DNA of 7,993 bases from Comamonadaceae bacterium (GCA_947505995.1 CANNNB010000104.1:1-7993), one strand, 5' to 3'. Counted from the stretch's first letter, positions 1 to 6,089 are shown. Numbers and translations: made by a program. The notes: a model not told the origin generated them from the sequence alone.

Positions 1-180
1 CAATTGCGCAGTCATGGCGGCGTTGTCCATCGGGCTCAATGGGTCCTGGTTTTGCAATTGCACTGTCAGCATCCTTAAGAAGTTTTGCGACAGGTCTTTA
101 GCTGATGTGCCATTGCTACTAGCAGCAGCAGGCGGCTTGGTAGGGTCATAAATTGGAATATTGCTAACACTGGTAGACAT
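1..180 (-). CDS. flgD: Flagellar hook-capping protein FlgD, N-terminal part (cut by window edge)
   Basis: This is the first 60 codons of a gene that continues past the left edge. FlgD forms the cap under which hook subunits polymerise outside the cell and is removed when the hook is complete. The reading frame from ATG at 180 gives a polar, Ala/Ser-rich start followed by the hallmark FlgD segment FLRMLTVQLQNQDPLSPMD at about residues 37-55, the conserved N-terminal part of the family. The start is supported by an AAAGGA Shine-Dalgarno sequence 7 nt upstream of the ATG. The gene follows the flgC stop after 11 nt, so it is the third cistron of the flgB operon. The hook-cap core domains lie outside the window. 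The identity is secure from the motif and the neighbours. Confidence 0.93.
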   Translation of the reverse strand, partial: MSTSVSNIPIYDPTKPPAAASSNGTSAKDLSQNFLRMLTVQLQNQDPLSPMDNAAMTAQL

Positions 181-191
181 TTGGGTTTCCT

Positions 192-596
192 TTACTTACC
201 AAGATCAAGCGTTTTGAGCATCAATTGCTTGGTGGTGTTCATCATTTCCACATTGAACTGATAAGCACGTGAGGCAGACACCATGTCCACCATTTGCTCA
301 GCAGGGTTCACATTGGGCATGACCACATAACCTTGTGCGTTGGCCAGGGGGTGGCCGGGTCGGTATTCCATGCGCGGAGCTGCATCGCTTTCCACTATGC
401 GTGCTACTTTCACGCCTTGCCCTGCATGGCCATTACGGGGTTCAGCTTGAAACACCACATGACGCGCACGATAGGGCTTGCCATCTGCGCTTACAGCAGT
501 TTCTGCATTGGCCACATTGGAAGCAATCAGGTTCAAGCGCAAAGACTGCGCCACCAAACCAGTTGTGCCCACATCAAAAGTACCTAGTAAGCTCAT
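192..596 (-). CDS. flgC: Flagellar basal-body proximal rod protein FlgC
   Basis: FlgC is a subunit of the proximal rod, exported by the flagellar type III apparatus to the periplasm, where it helps connect the MS ring to the distal rod. The 134-residue product has normal length. It shows the N-terminal rod/hook signature ASNVANAET (about residues 25-33), a middle PYRARHVVFQ segment (41-50), GYVVMPNVN (89-97), and the C-terminal helix SASRAYQFNVEMMNTTKQL (107-125) typical of axial proteins, which pairs with the N-terminal helix. The ATG overlaps the flgB stop (ATGA), and an AGGA site lies 8 nt upstream inside flgB, so translation is probably coupled. No odd features were seen. Confidence 0.97.
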   Translation of the reverse strand: MSLLGTFDVGTTGLVAQSLRLNLIASNVANAETAVSADGKPYRARHVVFQAEPRNGHAGQGVKVARIVESDAAPRMEYRPGHPLANAQGYVVMPNVNPAEQMVDMVSASRAYQFNVEMMNTTKQLMLKTLDLGK

Positions 597-1009
597 GTGG
601 GTTGTCCTGTAATGGCAGACAAGCGTGTCCGCAATGTGGAGCCCAAGAAGCTCAATGCACTTTCAGTGAAAAATGAGTTCTTTACAAAGTGACCGCGTTC
701 AATGTCAGGATCTACCGTGTTGCCATCGACCGAAGGCTGAACAGGTACACGGAACATTTTGTTAGGGCCACCCACACGAATGGGCACAGCGATGTGCGCT
801 ACATGGGTCAGGTCTAGGCCCAAGGAAGTAGGATCGGTTTGCCCCGCCAAGCGGGCAGCCAGCACGGAAGGAAAGTCAATGTCACGCGCTTTGTAGTTAG
901 GCGTGTCTGCGTTCACCAGGTTTGAGCTCAAGACTTCATGGCGATAGGTGCGCAGTTTGAGCGCAGTCTCACCAAAAGCTAGTGGGTCATAACGGGGTAC
1001 GGTGTTCAC
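593..1009 (-). CDS. flgB: Flagellar basal-body proximal rod protein FlgB
   Basis: FlgB is a proximal rod subunit exported through the flagellar type III gate, and is the first gene of the flgBCD operon. With the GTG at 1007-1009 as start the product has 138 residues, the same length as well-known FlgB proteins. It contains the rod signature SSNLVNADTPNYKARDIDF (about residues 28-46) and the C-terminal block FRVPVQPSVDGNTVDPDIE (86-104), followed by a helix ending in SAITGQ. The frame stays open upstream to a TTG at 1066. That longer start is unlikely: the extra 19 residues do not look like FlgB, and the TTG lies upstream of a near-perfect sigma-54 promoter (1051-1065), so it would not be on the mRNA. 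An AGGA lies 12 nt before the GTG, a rather long spacing. The stop overlaps the flgC start by 4 nt. Confidence 0.95.
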   Translation of the reverse strand: MNTVPRYDPLAFGETALKLRTYRHEVLSSNLVNADTPNYKARDIDFPSVLAARLAGQTDPTSLGLDLTHVAHIAVPIRVGGPNKMFRVPVQPSVDGNTVDPDIERGHFVKNSFFTESALSFLGSTLRTRLSAITGQPT

Positions 1010-1021
1010 TTTTAAATCCGG

Positions 1022-1025
1022 TCCT
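1022..1025 (-). promoter_or_regulatory. Candidate ribosome binding site of flgB
   Basis: AGGA on the minus strand, 12 nt before the GTG at 1009 and about 14 nt inside the transcript predicted from the sigma-54 promoter. The spacing is longer than the usual 5-9 nt, so initiation may be modest. It supports the GTG start over the upstream TTG at 1066. Confidence 0.45.
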
Positions 1026-1050
1026 ACAAAAGTTGTTTGGAGATACCTTC

Positions 1051-1065
1051 GCAAACCCCGTGCCA
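1051..1065 (-). promoter_or_regulatory. Sigma-54 (RpoN) -24/-12 promoter for flgBCD
   Basis: The minus strand reads TGGCACGGGGTTTGC. It matches the sigma-54 consensus TGGCACG-N4-TTGC at every defined position and has exactly 10 nt between the GG and GC cores. Counting 12 nt from the -12 C places the transcription start near 1039, giving a leader of about 30 nt to the flgB GTG. Sigma-54 promoters need an ATP-driven enhancer-binding activator (in polar flagellar systems FleQ/FlrA or FleR/FlrC type), which implies the operon is controlled by such a protein encoded elsewhere. The match was read directly from sequence; activity is inferred. Confidence 0.88.
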
Positions 1066-1096
1066 ACCCTCAAAACCATTGCAGAAGCCCCTTTTG

Positions 1097-1121
1097 AGCC
1101 ATTTAAGTGGTACAAATGGCT
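1097..1121. repeat. Inverted repeat with 8-bp arms, candidate shared activator site
   Basis: AGCCATTT at 1097-1104 and its exact reverse complement AAATGGCT at 1114-1121 are separated by 9 nt. The arm centres are 17 bp apart. The element lies between the two divergent sigma-54 promoters, centred about 70 bp upstream of the predicted flgB start and about 112 bp upstream of the predicted flhB start, a usual position for an enhancer-binding protein. It lies outside both predicted transcripts, so an RNA hairpin role is less likely. The binding protein is not known from the sequence. Confidence 0.5.
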
Positions 1122-1194
1122 GAAATGAAAGCGATATGCGTTTTTCGCGGCAAAATTTGCAGGCCTCCTCCGTAGATAGTTGGAAATTTATGCC

Positions 1195-1209
1195 GGGCTA
1201 ATCCATTGC
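1195..1209 (+). promoter_or_regulatory. Sigma-54 (RpoN) -24/-12 promoter for flhB
   Basis: The plus strand reads GGGCTAATCCATTGC. The GGC of the -24 box and the full TTGC of the -12 box are present with the required 10-nt core spacing; the ACG part of the -24 box is not conserved, so the site is weaker than the one facing flgB. The predicted transcription start is near 1221, leaving a leader of about 28 nt to the flhB TTG, almost the same geometry as at flgB. That symmetry supports the call. Confidence 0.65.
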
Positions 1210-1248
1210 GCTTTTAGAGTTTGAGCACAACCAACCACACAAGCAAAA

Positions 1249-2373
1249 TTGGCTGAATCTGCAGACACCAGCGAAGAACGGCAACTAGACCCGACGGAGC
1301 GGCGGCTTGAACGTGCACGCGATGAAGGTCAATTTGCACAATCGCGCGACCTCACCACCCTCATTGTCTTGGTGCTCTTCACAGCGTTTCTTTTAAGCGC
1401 AGGCAGCGCACTCATGAGTGGCTTGGTGGCCTTGGTCAAAGCGGGGCTTACCTTTGACTCCAGCCAAGACTGGCAAGACCATCTGTTCGTGTGGGCTGCA
1501 GGCCCCCTGATGAAAAGCTTCTTGTGGGTACTGGCTATCATCGTGCCGCTCTGGTTTGTCACTTCCCTGGCCCCTTTGGCCTTGGTGAAGTTCAGGCCTG
1601 TATGGGCTTTCAAAATGAACCCCGATCGACTAGACCCCATTGCAGGTTTTGGGCGAATTTTTTCTACCCAAACCCTCACCGAGGTTCTAAAGAACATACT
1701 TAAAGTGATTGTGATTTTTGGTGTGGGTGTGACCTATGTCGTCAGTCTGTTCAGCAGTTTGAGTGTTTTGGCACACCAAGACTTCAAGCAAGCGCTTTTT
1801 AACAGTGTGGGGCTGATAGAAACCGGCTTGCTCCTTTTGCTCATGCCCATTGTGGTGGTGGCCGGCGTAGATGTGGTCATTCAATGGTTCAACTTCCAAA
1901 AGCGCATGCGCATGAGCCCAGAGGAAATGAAGCAAGAGATGAAGGAGAGCGAAGGCTCGCCAGAATTGCGCAACAGATTACGACAGCGACAGAGGCAAAT
2001 TGCAAACTCACGCATGATGTCTGCCATTGAAAAAGCCGATGTGGTACTGGCCAATCCAGACCACTACTCGGTGGCTCTGCGCTACGACCCTGAAAAAATG
2101 CGCGCCCCCATCGTCGTCGCCAAGGGCGTGGACGAAGTAGCGCTCTTCATTCAAACTTTGGCGCGTGAGAATCAGGTGCCCATTGCCCGCATACCGCCTT
2201 TGGCCAGACTGTTGCACCGGCATTTGAAAGTGGGAGAGCCTATTCCCGCTACTTTGTTTGAGGCGGTGGCCAAAGTATTGGCCTGGGCCTATGAATTGAA
2301 GCAAGCTACAGGGTCGCAAGAACTGCCACTGCCAGAAATTGGCACATTGCCCGAGATTGAAGCTAGGGTTTAA
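1249..2373 (+). CDS. flhB: Flagellar export-gate substrate-specificity switch protein FlhB
   Basis: FlhB is an inner-membrane component of the flagellar type III export gate; its cytoplasmic domain switches export from rod/hook to filament proteins on a signal from FliK. The 374-residue product has the basic N-terminal PTERRLERARDEGQFAQSRD segment (about residues 15-34), four membrane segments near 36-58, 88-113, 147-170 and 189-212, the linker RMSPEEMKQEMKESEGSPE (221-239), and a C-terminal domain with PPLARLLHR. The autocleavage site, normally NPTH, reads NPDH at 269-272: the cleaved Asn-Pro pair is kept but Thr is replaced by Asp. The start is TTG; an in-frame stop at 1222-1224 excludes a longer protein, and the sequence after TTG (AES) fits the common FlhB start. 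No clear Shine-Dalgarno sequence precedes it. flhA is not adjacent. The gene diverges from flgB and converges on fliR. Confidence 0.96.
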   Translation: MAESADTSEERQLDPTERRLERARDEGQFAQSRDLTTLIVLVLFTAFLLSAGSALMSGLVALVKAGLTFDSSQDWQDHLFVWAAGPLMKSFLWVLAIIVPLWFVTSLAPLALVKFRPVWAFKMNPDRLDPIAGFGRIFSTQTLTEVLKNILKVIVIFGVGVTYVVSLFSSLSVLAHQDFKQALFNSVGLIETGLLLLLMPIVVVAGVDVVIQWFNFQKRMRMSPEEMKQEMKESEGSPELRNRLRQRQRQIANSRMMSAIEKADVVLANPDHYSVALRYDPEKMRAPIVVAKGVDEVALFIQTLARENQVPIARIPPLARLLHRHLKVGEPIPATLFEAVAKVLAWAYELKQATGSQELPLPEIGTLPEIEARV

Positions 2374-3142
2374 CCAACATGCCTGCGCGAATGAGCTCGA
2401 AGGGAGACTCCAAGGCCCGTTGAACCAAATCGCCAAAAGATGGCAGCAGCAAGGTGAGCACCAAAAAAACCACCGGAATCATGATGGCAAAGCCCACCGA
2501 AAACAAATTCATTTGGGGGCTCACCCGCGCCAAGACGGCTTGGGTCATGTTGAATAAGAAATAAATCACAATAGCGGGCAGTGCCAGAATAAGGCCCAAC
2601 GCAAAGGCCTCTTGAAACAACACCAACACCGAGCCCCAATGCCAAGCCGCAGGCCAAGTACCCAATGGCAACACCATGAAGCTTTGAATCAAAACTTCAA
2701 GCATGACCAAATGCACATTGAGTGAAAACGCCAGGGCCAACGTCAGCATCCCCAGCAATTCACCCACCAAACCTGATGCCAAATTAGGGTCATGCTGCAA
2801 TGTGGCGGCAAAGCTCAAACCCGATTGCTGCGACAACACATCGGCCAGCATATCGACTGCTGTCAGGCCCACCCGAATCATCCAACCCGATGCCAAGCCA
2901 ATGGCCAACTCTACAAAAACCAGCGCATAGCCAGGAGGAAGTGTCGATAGCTCGGGTAAGTTTTTTTGAACCAACGGCAGCAATGAAAAAGACAGCACCA
3001 AGGCCAGTAAAACTCTTAACCTTAAGGGCGCAGCTCGGAAAGCAAACAGCGGCATGGCCAGAAAGCAGCCTAGCAAGCGAACAGAAATGAGCATCCAGAC
3101 CGTGATTGTCTGCGTCATCCAATCTGGGTTGATGGGCAGCAT
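2363..3142 (-). CDS. fliR: Flagellar export-gate protein FliR
   Basis: FliR is an integral membrane subunit of the FliPQR export gate through which rod, hook and filament proteins leave the cytoplasm. The 259-residue product has normal length and about six hydrophobic segments (roughly 13-34, 42-58, 70-90, 127-152, 172-198 and 214-236). Family landmarks include HDPNLASGLVGELLGMLTLA (117-136), SFMVLPLG (154-161) and the conserved RVSPQMNLFSVGF (206-218). It is the last gene of the fliK-fliR operon: ATG at 3142 lies 5 nt after the fliQ stop. Its TAG stop lies inside the 3' end of flhB on the other strand (11-bp overlap), so the two genes share their last bases. No truncation was seen. Confidence 0.97.
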   Translation of the reverse strand: MLPINPDWMTQTITVWMLISVRLLGCFLAMPLFAFRAAPLRLRVLLALVLSFSLLPLVQKNLPELSTLPPGYALVFVELAIGLASGWMIRVGLTAVDMLADVLSQQSGLSFAATLQHDPNLASGLVGELLGMLTLALAFSLNVHLVMLEVLIQSFMVLPLGTWPAAWHWGSVLVLFQEAFALGLILALPAIVIYFLFNMTQAVLARVSPQMNLFSVGFAIMIPVVFLVLTLLLPSFGDLVQRALESPFELIRAGMLVKP

Positions 3143-3147
3143 AAGCG

Positions 3148-3417
3148 TTAGCGCAAAATGTCTGGCAGTTCCATGATCACCTCTCTCAGGTAATCAACAA
3201 ACAAGGCCAGGCTCACGGGCCCCGCCACCAAGAGCACCAAGGCAATGACAAGAAGCTTGGGTATGAAAGCCACTGAGCTTTCATTCACAGAAGTGGCCGC
3301 TTGCAAAATACCAATGACCAAACCTACAACCAGCAGCGCAATAAGCACCGGCCCGCTTAATACAAAAGCCATCCAGAGGGCTTTGAAGGTCACTTCAATG
3401 ACGAAGCCTGAATCCAT
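3148..3417 (-). CDS. fliQ: Flagellar export-gate protein FliQ
   Basis: FliQ is a small membrane subunit of the export gate that packs around the FliP/FliR complex. The product has 89 residues, the normal length, and two hydrophobic helices (about 13-40 and 51-75) joined by the conserved segment ILQAATSVNESSVAFIPK (37-54). The ATG follows the fliP stop by a single base, and an AAGG sequence at the end of fliP can serve as the ribosome binding site, so coupling with fliP is likely. fliR follows after 5 nt. Confidence 0.97.
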   Translation of the reverse strand: MDSGFVIEVTFKALWMAFVLSGPVLIALLVVGLVIGILQAATSVNESSVAFIPKLLVIALVLLVAGPVSLALFVDYLREVIMELPDILR

Positions 3418-3418
3418 G

Positions 3419-4180
3419 TCAGGTTACCTTGAAACTGTTGACCAAAGAAGCTGCCAGCAAAGACCAGCCATCGGCCAAAGCGAACACCACTAACTTCAAT
3501 GGCAAAGAGAACATCATGGGCGAAACCATGACCATACCCAGAGACGTCAGGATGCTGGCCACAGCAAAATCAATGGCCAAGAAGGGCAAGTAAATGAGGA
3601 AGCCAAACAAGAAACCTGTTTTGATTTCAGACACAGCAAAGGCAGGAATCAAAAGCGTCATGGGCACGTCGGCGCGCGTTTGAATAGGTTGGCCCCACAG
3701 CCGCACAAAAAGATTCAAATCATCTTTATTGGTTTGCGAGAGCATGAATTGCTTCAAGGGTTCTGTGCCAAGGGTGACCGCTTCTTCAAAGCCTATTTTG
3801 CCGCTGGCCAAAGGCAAATAGGCATCGTTGTACATGGCCATGAAAACAGGGTTCATGACAAACAGCGTGAGAAATACGGCCAAGCCAATCAACACCAAAT
3901 TGGGCGGCATGCTTTGCAAACCTAGGGCCTGCCTGAGCATGGAGAAGACAATCAAAATGCGAATGAAGCTGGTCATGAGCATGAGCGCAGCTGGCAAGAA
4001 AGAAAGCGCCGTGAGGGCTAGTAGCGTTTGAACCGGCACTGCGTAAACAGTGCCTGCTTTGGAAGAGGTTGCTGTAACCAAGGGAAGGTTTTGAGCCACC
4101 GCCCAACCGCCGAACAACAACAACGCTAGGGCCAATAAGCCTTTGAACCCATTCGATGCCATGAATGACTTGAAGGTCAT
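3419..4180 (-). CDS. fliP: Flagellar export-gate protein FliP
   Basis: FliP forms the pentameric core of the flagellar export gate in the inner membrane. The 253-residue product begins with a likely cleavable signal peptide (hydrophobic stretch about 13-26, cleavage near AVA-Q at 29/30), as is usual for FliP, followed by NLPLV. Family landmarks are VQTLLALTALSFLPAALMLM (50-69), TSFIRILIVFSMLRQALG (70-87), PPNLVLIGLAVFLTLFVMNP (92-111), EPLKQFMLSQT (140-150) and SEIKTGFLFGFLIYLPFLAI (184-203), ending in a DGWSLLAASLVNSF helix. The ATG overlaps the fliO stop by 4 nt (ATGA). Length, order and motifs all fit, and nothing is missing. Confidence 0.98.
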   Translation of the reverse strand: MTFKSFMASNGFKGLLALALLLFGGWAVAQNLPLVTATSSKAGTVYAVPVQTLLALTALSFLPAALMLMTSFIRILIVFSMLRQALGLQSMPPNLVLIGLAVFLTLFVMNPVFMAMYNDAYLPLASGKIGFEEAVTLGTEPLKQFMLSQTNKDDLNLFVRLWGQPIQTRADVPMTLLIPAFAVSEIKTGFLFGFLIYLPFLAIDFAVASILTSLGMVMVSPMMFSLPLKLVVFALADGWSLLAASLVNSFKVT

Positions 4181-4623
4181 GCGTTGGTCTTTCCAGAAAG
4201 CAGGGATTGCAATTGGCCTGCAAAGCCAGCAGGCAAAGCGCCATTGCCCAAGGTGGGCTCAAAGCTTTCCAGTTCTGTCAGGTAGCTAATTTGGCTGGGC
4301 GTATGTCCCAAAGCCATAATTCGATCGCCCATGCGAACCACCAGCAAGCGCTCTCGGGGTCCTACGGGAAACGCTGCCAAAAGTTGAATTTGCCCGCCTG
4401 TGGCAGAGCCCTGTGTGCCCCTGCGGTAAAGCCAGACCACCACGGCCACCAGCACCACCAACATAGACAAGGTGACCAAGCCTAACCAGGCACTACCCCA
4501 CACCGAGGAAGAACTGGTCGGCGCTTGCGCAGCACTGCTAAAAGGTGCTGCTGTCTGGGCCTGCACGCTCCAAATGAAAATTCCGAAAAGGGTTCCAACT
4601 AAGGTGCGTGCGTGAAATTTCAT
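4177..4623 (-). CDS. fliO: Flagellar biosynthesis protein FliO
   Basis: FliO is a poorly conserved membrane protein that helps FliP assemble during export-gate construction. The 148-residue product has a likely signal sequence (hydrophobic 8-20, possible cleavage after VQA), a short Ala/Ser/Pro-rich periplasmic part, one strong membrane helix at about 46-66 followed by a basic WLYRR stop-transfer, and a cytoplasmic domain. That domain contains the FliO signature VGPRERLLVVRMGDRIMALG (87-106) and then SQISYL. It starts 3 nt after the fliN stop and overlaps the fliP start by 4 nt. The assignment rests on the signature, the topology and its place between fliN and fliP. Confidence 0.94.
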   Translation of the reverse strand: MKFHARTLVGTLFGIFIWSVQAQTAAPFSSAAQAPTSSSSVWGSAWLGLVTLSMLVVLVAVVVWLYRRGTQGSATGGQIQLLAAFPVGPRERLLVVRMGDRIMALGHTPSQISYLTELESFEPTLGNGALPAGFAGQLQSLLSGKTNA

Positions 4624-4626
4624 AGG

Positions 4627-5028
4627 TTACCGGTGGGTTTTTCGCAATCGTTCCGAAGGTGAAATGATATCAGTCAGACGGATACCATAACGATCGTTCA
4701 CGATAACGACTTCTCCCTGGGCAATCAAGCACCCATTGACCACCAAATCTAGTGGATCTCCCGCATGGACATTGAGCTCAATGACCGATCCCTTGTGCAA
4801 AGCCAATAACTCGCCAATGGACATTTTGGTGCGTCCCAGCTCCACCATCACCTTGACAGGCAGGTCCATGATCATGCCCACATCGCGAATGCTAGGGTCT
4901 GCGGACTCGGTGGCTTCTAAGTTGTCAAAGGTGGCTTTTTGCACCACGCCTGTGGCGGGGGCGTTTTTGAGCCAGCGAGTTAGGTCGTCAGCCGGCGTAT
5001 TGCCGCTTAAGTTTGAAAGTTCGTCCAT
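4627..5028 (-). CDS. fliN: Flagellar motor switch protein FliN
   Basis: FliN forms the lower part of the cytoplasmic C-ring with FliM, and also docks the FliH-ATPase export complex. The 133-residue product has a variable polar N-terminal third and a complete SpoA (FliN/FliM C-terminal) domain at about 52-124. Its landmarks are IMDLPVKVMVELGRTKM (53-69), IGELLALHKGSVIELN (71-86), DPLDLVVNG (91-99) and GEVVIVNDRYGIRLTDI (105-121), all close to the family consensus. The ATG shares one base with the fliM stop (TAATG), so the two are probably translationally coupled. Unlike its FliM partner, this protein looks entirely ordinary. Confidence 0.98.
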   Translation of the reverse strand: MDELSNLSGNTPADDLTRWLKNAPATGVVQKATFDNLEATESADPSIRDVGMIMDLPVKVMVELGRTKMSIGELLALHKGSVIELNVHAGDPLDLVVNGCLIAQGEVVIVNDRYGIRLTDIISPSERLRKTHR

Positions 5029-6077
5029 TACTGGGCTCCCTCATTTTTTTGAATTTGATCGGCCAATTGGTTCATGGCCTGCGCCGCTGAGGACAAGTCA
5101 GCCTTAGCCTGATCTGGTACGACAGGAGTGGGTGTAAACAACTCTGGGCTGTGTGAATCGGTCGTGGTGCTGGGTGCCGACTCATGAAAAGCATGTTGTT
5201 CATTGATGTGCTCTACCTTGAGCGCATAGTTGCCGTTGCGAACGCCATAGCGACCGCTCAACATGCTCACGCCGTCCACCATAAAACGAACAGGCTCAGA
5301 TAACTCGATGGGCAAAACTTGGCCAATAGACAATGACAAAAGCTGTGCAACAGTCAGTTCTTTTTCACACAGCACAGCCACCGCATCAACAGGGGTTGAA
5401 TGCAACTGATGTTGCAAGCTTCTGCTCCAAGCCACTGGGTGAGAAGACCCATCGCTTTCGTTTTCAGAAGAAGTCGGCTTCAAGCTTTCTAGCGCCCTGC
5501 TTGGCATGCACAAATTAACCTCAAGTTCAACGCGGTTAAAGGAAATGACAAATTGAGCGTGCAGCACCACCTCTTGCGGCGATGTCAGTCGCAATGAAGA
5601 CATCTGCTGCTCTTGCCTCAAGTTTTTTAGGCGTATGGGATAGACCGCTTGCCAAGCAGACTCGTAGGCTGTGGCCAAAGACTCGACCAAGCGTTGGCGC
5701 ACACCCAACTCAATGTGAGTGACACGGCGCGGCAAATCTCTGACGGGAATGCGGCCAGCTCCACCGAAGACACAATCAACCGCGGTTGTAACCCAGCGAC
5801 TGTCGAAACTCCAAGCACACAAAGACTGCAGGGCATCAATTTCAAAAACCTGAATATCTGCTTGGGCAGGCACATCTTGCAAGTATTGTTGATAGCTTTT
5901 GAGCTGAAAATCGCCTGCTCGAATTTGAACCACGGCTGGCACCAAAGCCGACAAGGACTGCCGCCATTGCGCCAAAAACTGCATGTGCAATGACTCCACT
6001 TGCTCACGGTTCCAGTCAACGCCCATAAAGGCGCCCGTCGCAAATGGAAATTGCTGGGTTGCGGATGGTTTGTTCAT
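5028..6077 (-). CDS. fliM: Flagellar motor switch protein FliM, divergent, lacking the N-terminal CheY-binding motif
   Basis: FliM links FliG to FliN in the C-ring and normally receives CheY-P to change rotation. The 349-residue product has the middle domain (about 18-200), including the FliG-contacting GGxG loop as FGGAGR (104-109), and a C-terminal SpoA domain (about 227-291, with YGVRNGNYALKVEHI). It lacks the LSQxEIDALL-type CheY-P-binding peptide and most of the linker expected before the middle domain: only about 20 residues precede it. A longer start is impossible because an in-frame TAG lies 12 nt upstream of the ATG, next to the fliK TGA. A tail of about 55 residues, first Ser/Thr/Pro-rich and then helix-like, follows the SpoA domain. 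The ribosome binding site is weak. Identity rests on the GGxG region, the SpoA domain and the position before fliN. Confidence 0.92.
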   Translation of the reverse strand: MNKPSATQQFPFATGAFMGVDWNREQVESLHMQFLAQWRQSLSALVPAVVQIRAGDFQLKSYQQYLQDVPAQADIQVFEIDALQSLCAWSFDSRWVTTAVDCVFGGAGRIPVRDLPRRVTHIELGVRQRLVESLATAYESAWQAVYPIRLKNLRQEQQMSSLRLTSPQEVVLHAQFVISFNRVELEVNLCMPSRALESLKPTSSENESDGSSHPVAWSRSLQHQLHSTPVDAVAVLCEKELTVAQLLSLSIGQVLPIELSEPVRFMVDGVSMLSGRYGVRNGNYALKVEHINEQHAFHESAPSTTTDSHSPELFTPTPVVPDQAKADLSSAAQAMNQLADQIQKNEGAQ

Positions 6078-6089
6078 GTTTTCGATCTA

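Noticed and set aside
1010..1066. Longer FlgB starting at TTG 1066
   Set aside because: The added residues do not resemble FlgB, and the TTG lies upstream of a sigma-54 promoter whose transcript should begin near 1039. The GTG at 1009 gives the usual 138 residues.
1111..1137. Possible sigma-28 promoter (TACAAATG, 11 nt, AGCGATAT) upstream of flhB
   Set aside because: Only 4 of 8 and 5 of 8 positions match, and the distance to flhB is long. The sigma-54 site at 1195-1209 is a better explanation.
1150..1160. Small palindrome GCAAA-A-TTTGC between the divergent promoters
   Set aside because: Five-bp arms in AT-rich sequence are expected by chance. The longer repeat at 1097-1121 is the better candidate operator.
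1099..1172. Short minus-strand reading frame (16 codons from a TTG) preceded by GGAGGAGG
   Set aside because: The Shine-Dalgarno-like run is strong, but no promoter is visible and the frame is very short. It lies within the promoter/activator region, so it is probably chance.
2366..2375. GGTT-T-AACC palindrome at the flhB/fliR junction as a bidirectional terminator
   Set aside because: The arms are only 4 bp, with no loop of usable size and no T-run on either side.
5829..5843. EIDAL sequence inside FliM (residues 79-83) as a CheY-binding motif
   Set aside because: It lies inside the folded middle domain, aligned with a strand of the conserved core, not in a free N-terminal peptide. The match is probably chance and could mislead a motif search.
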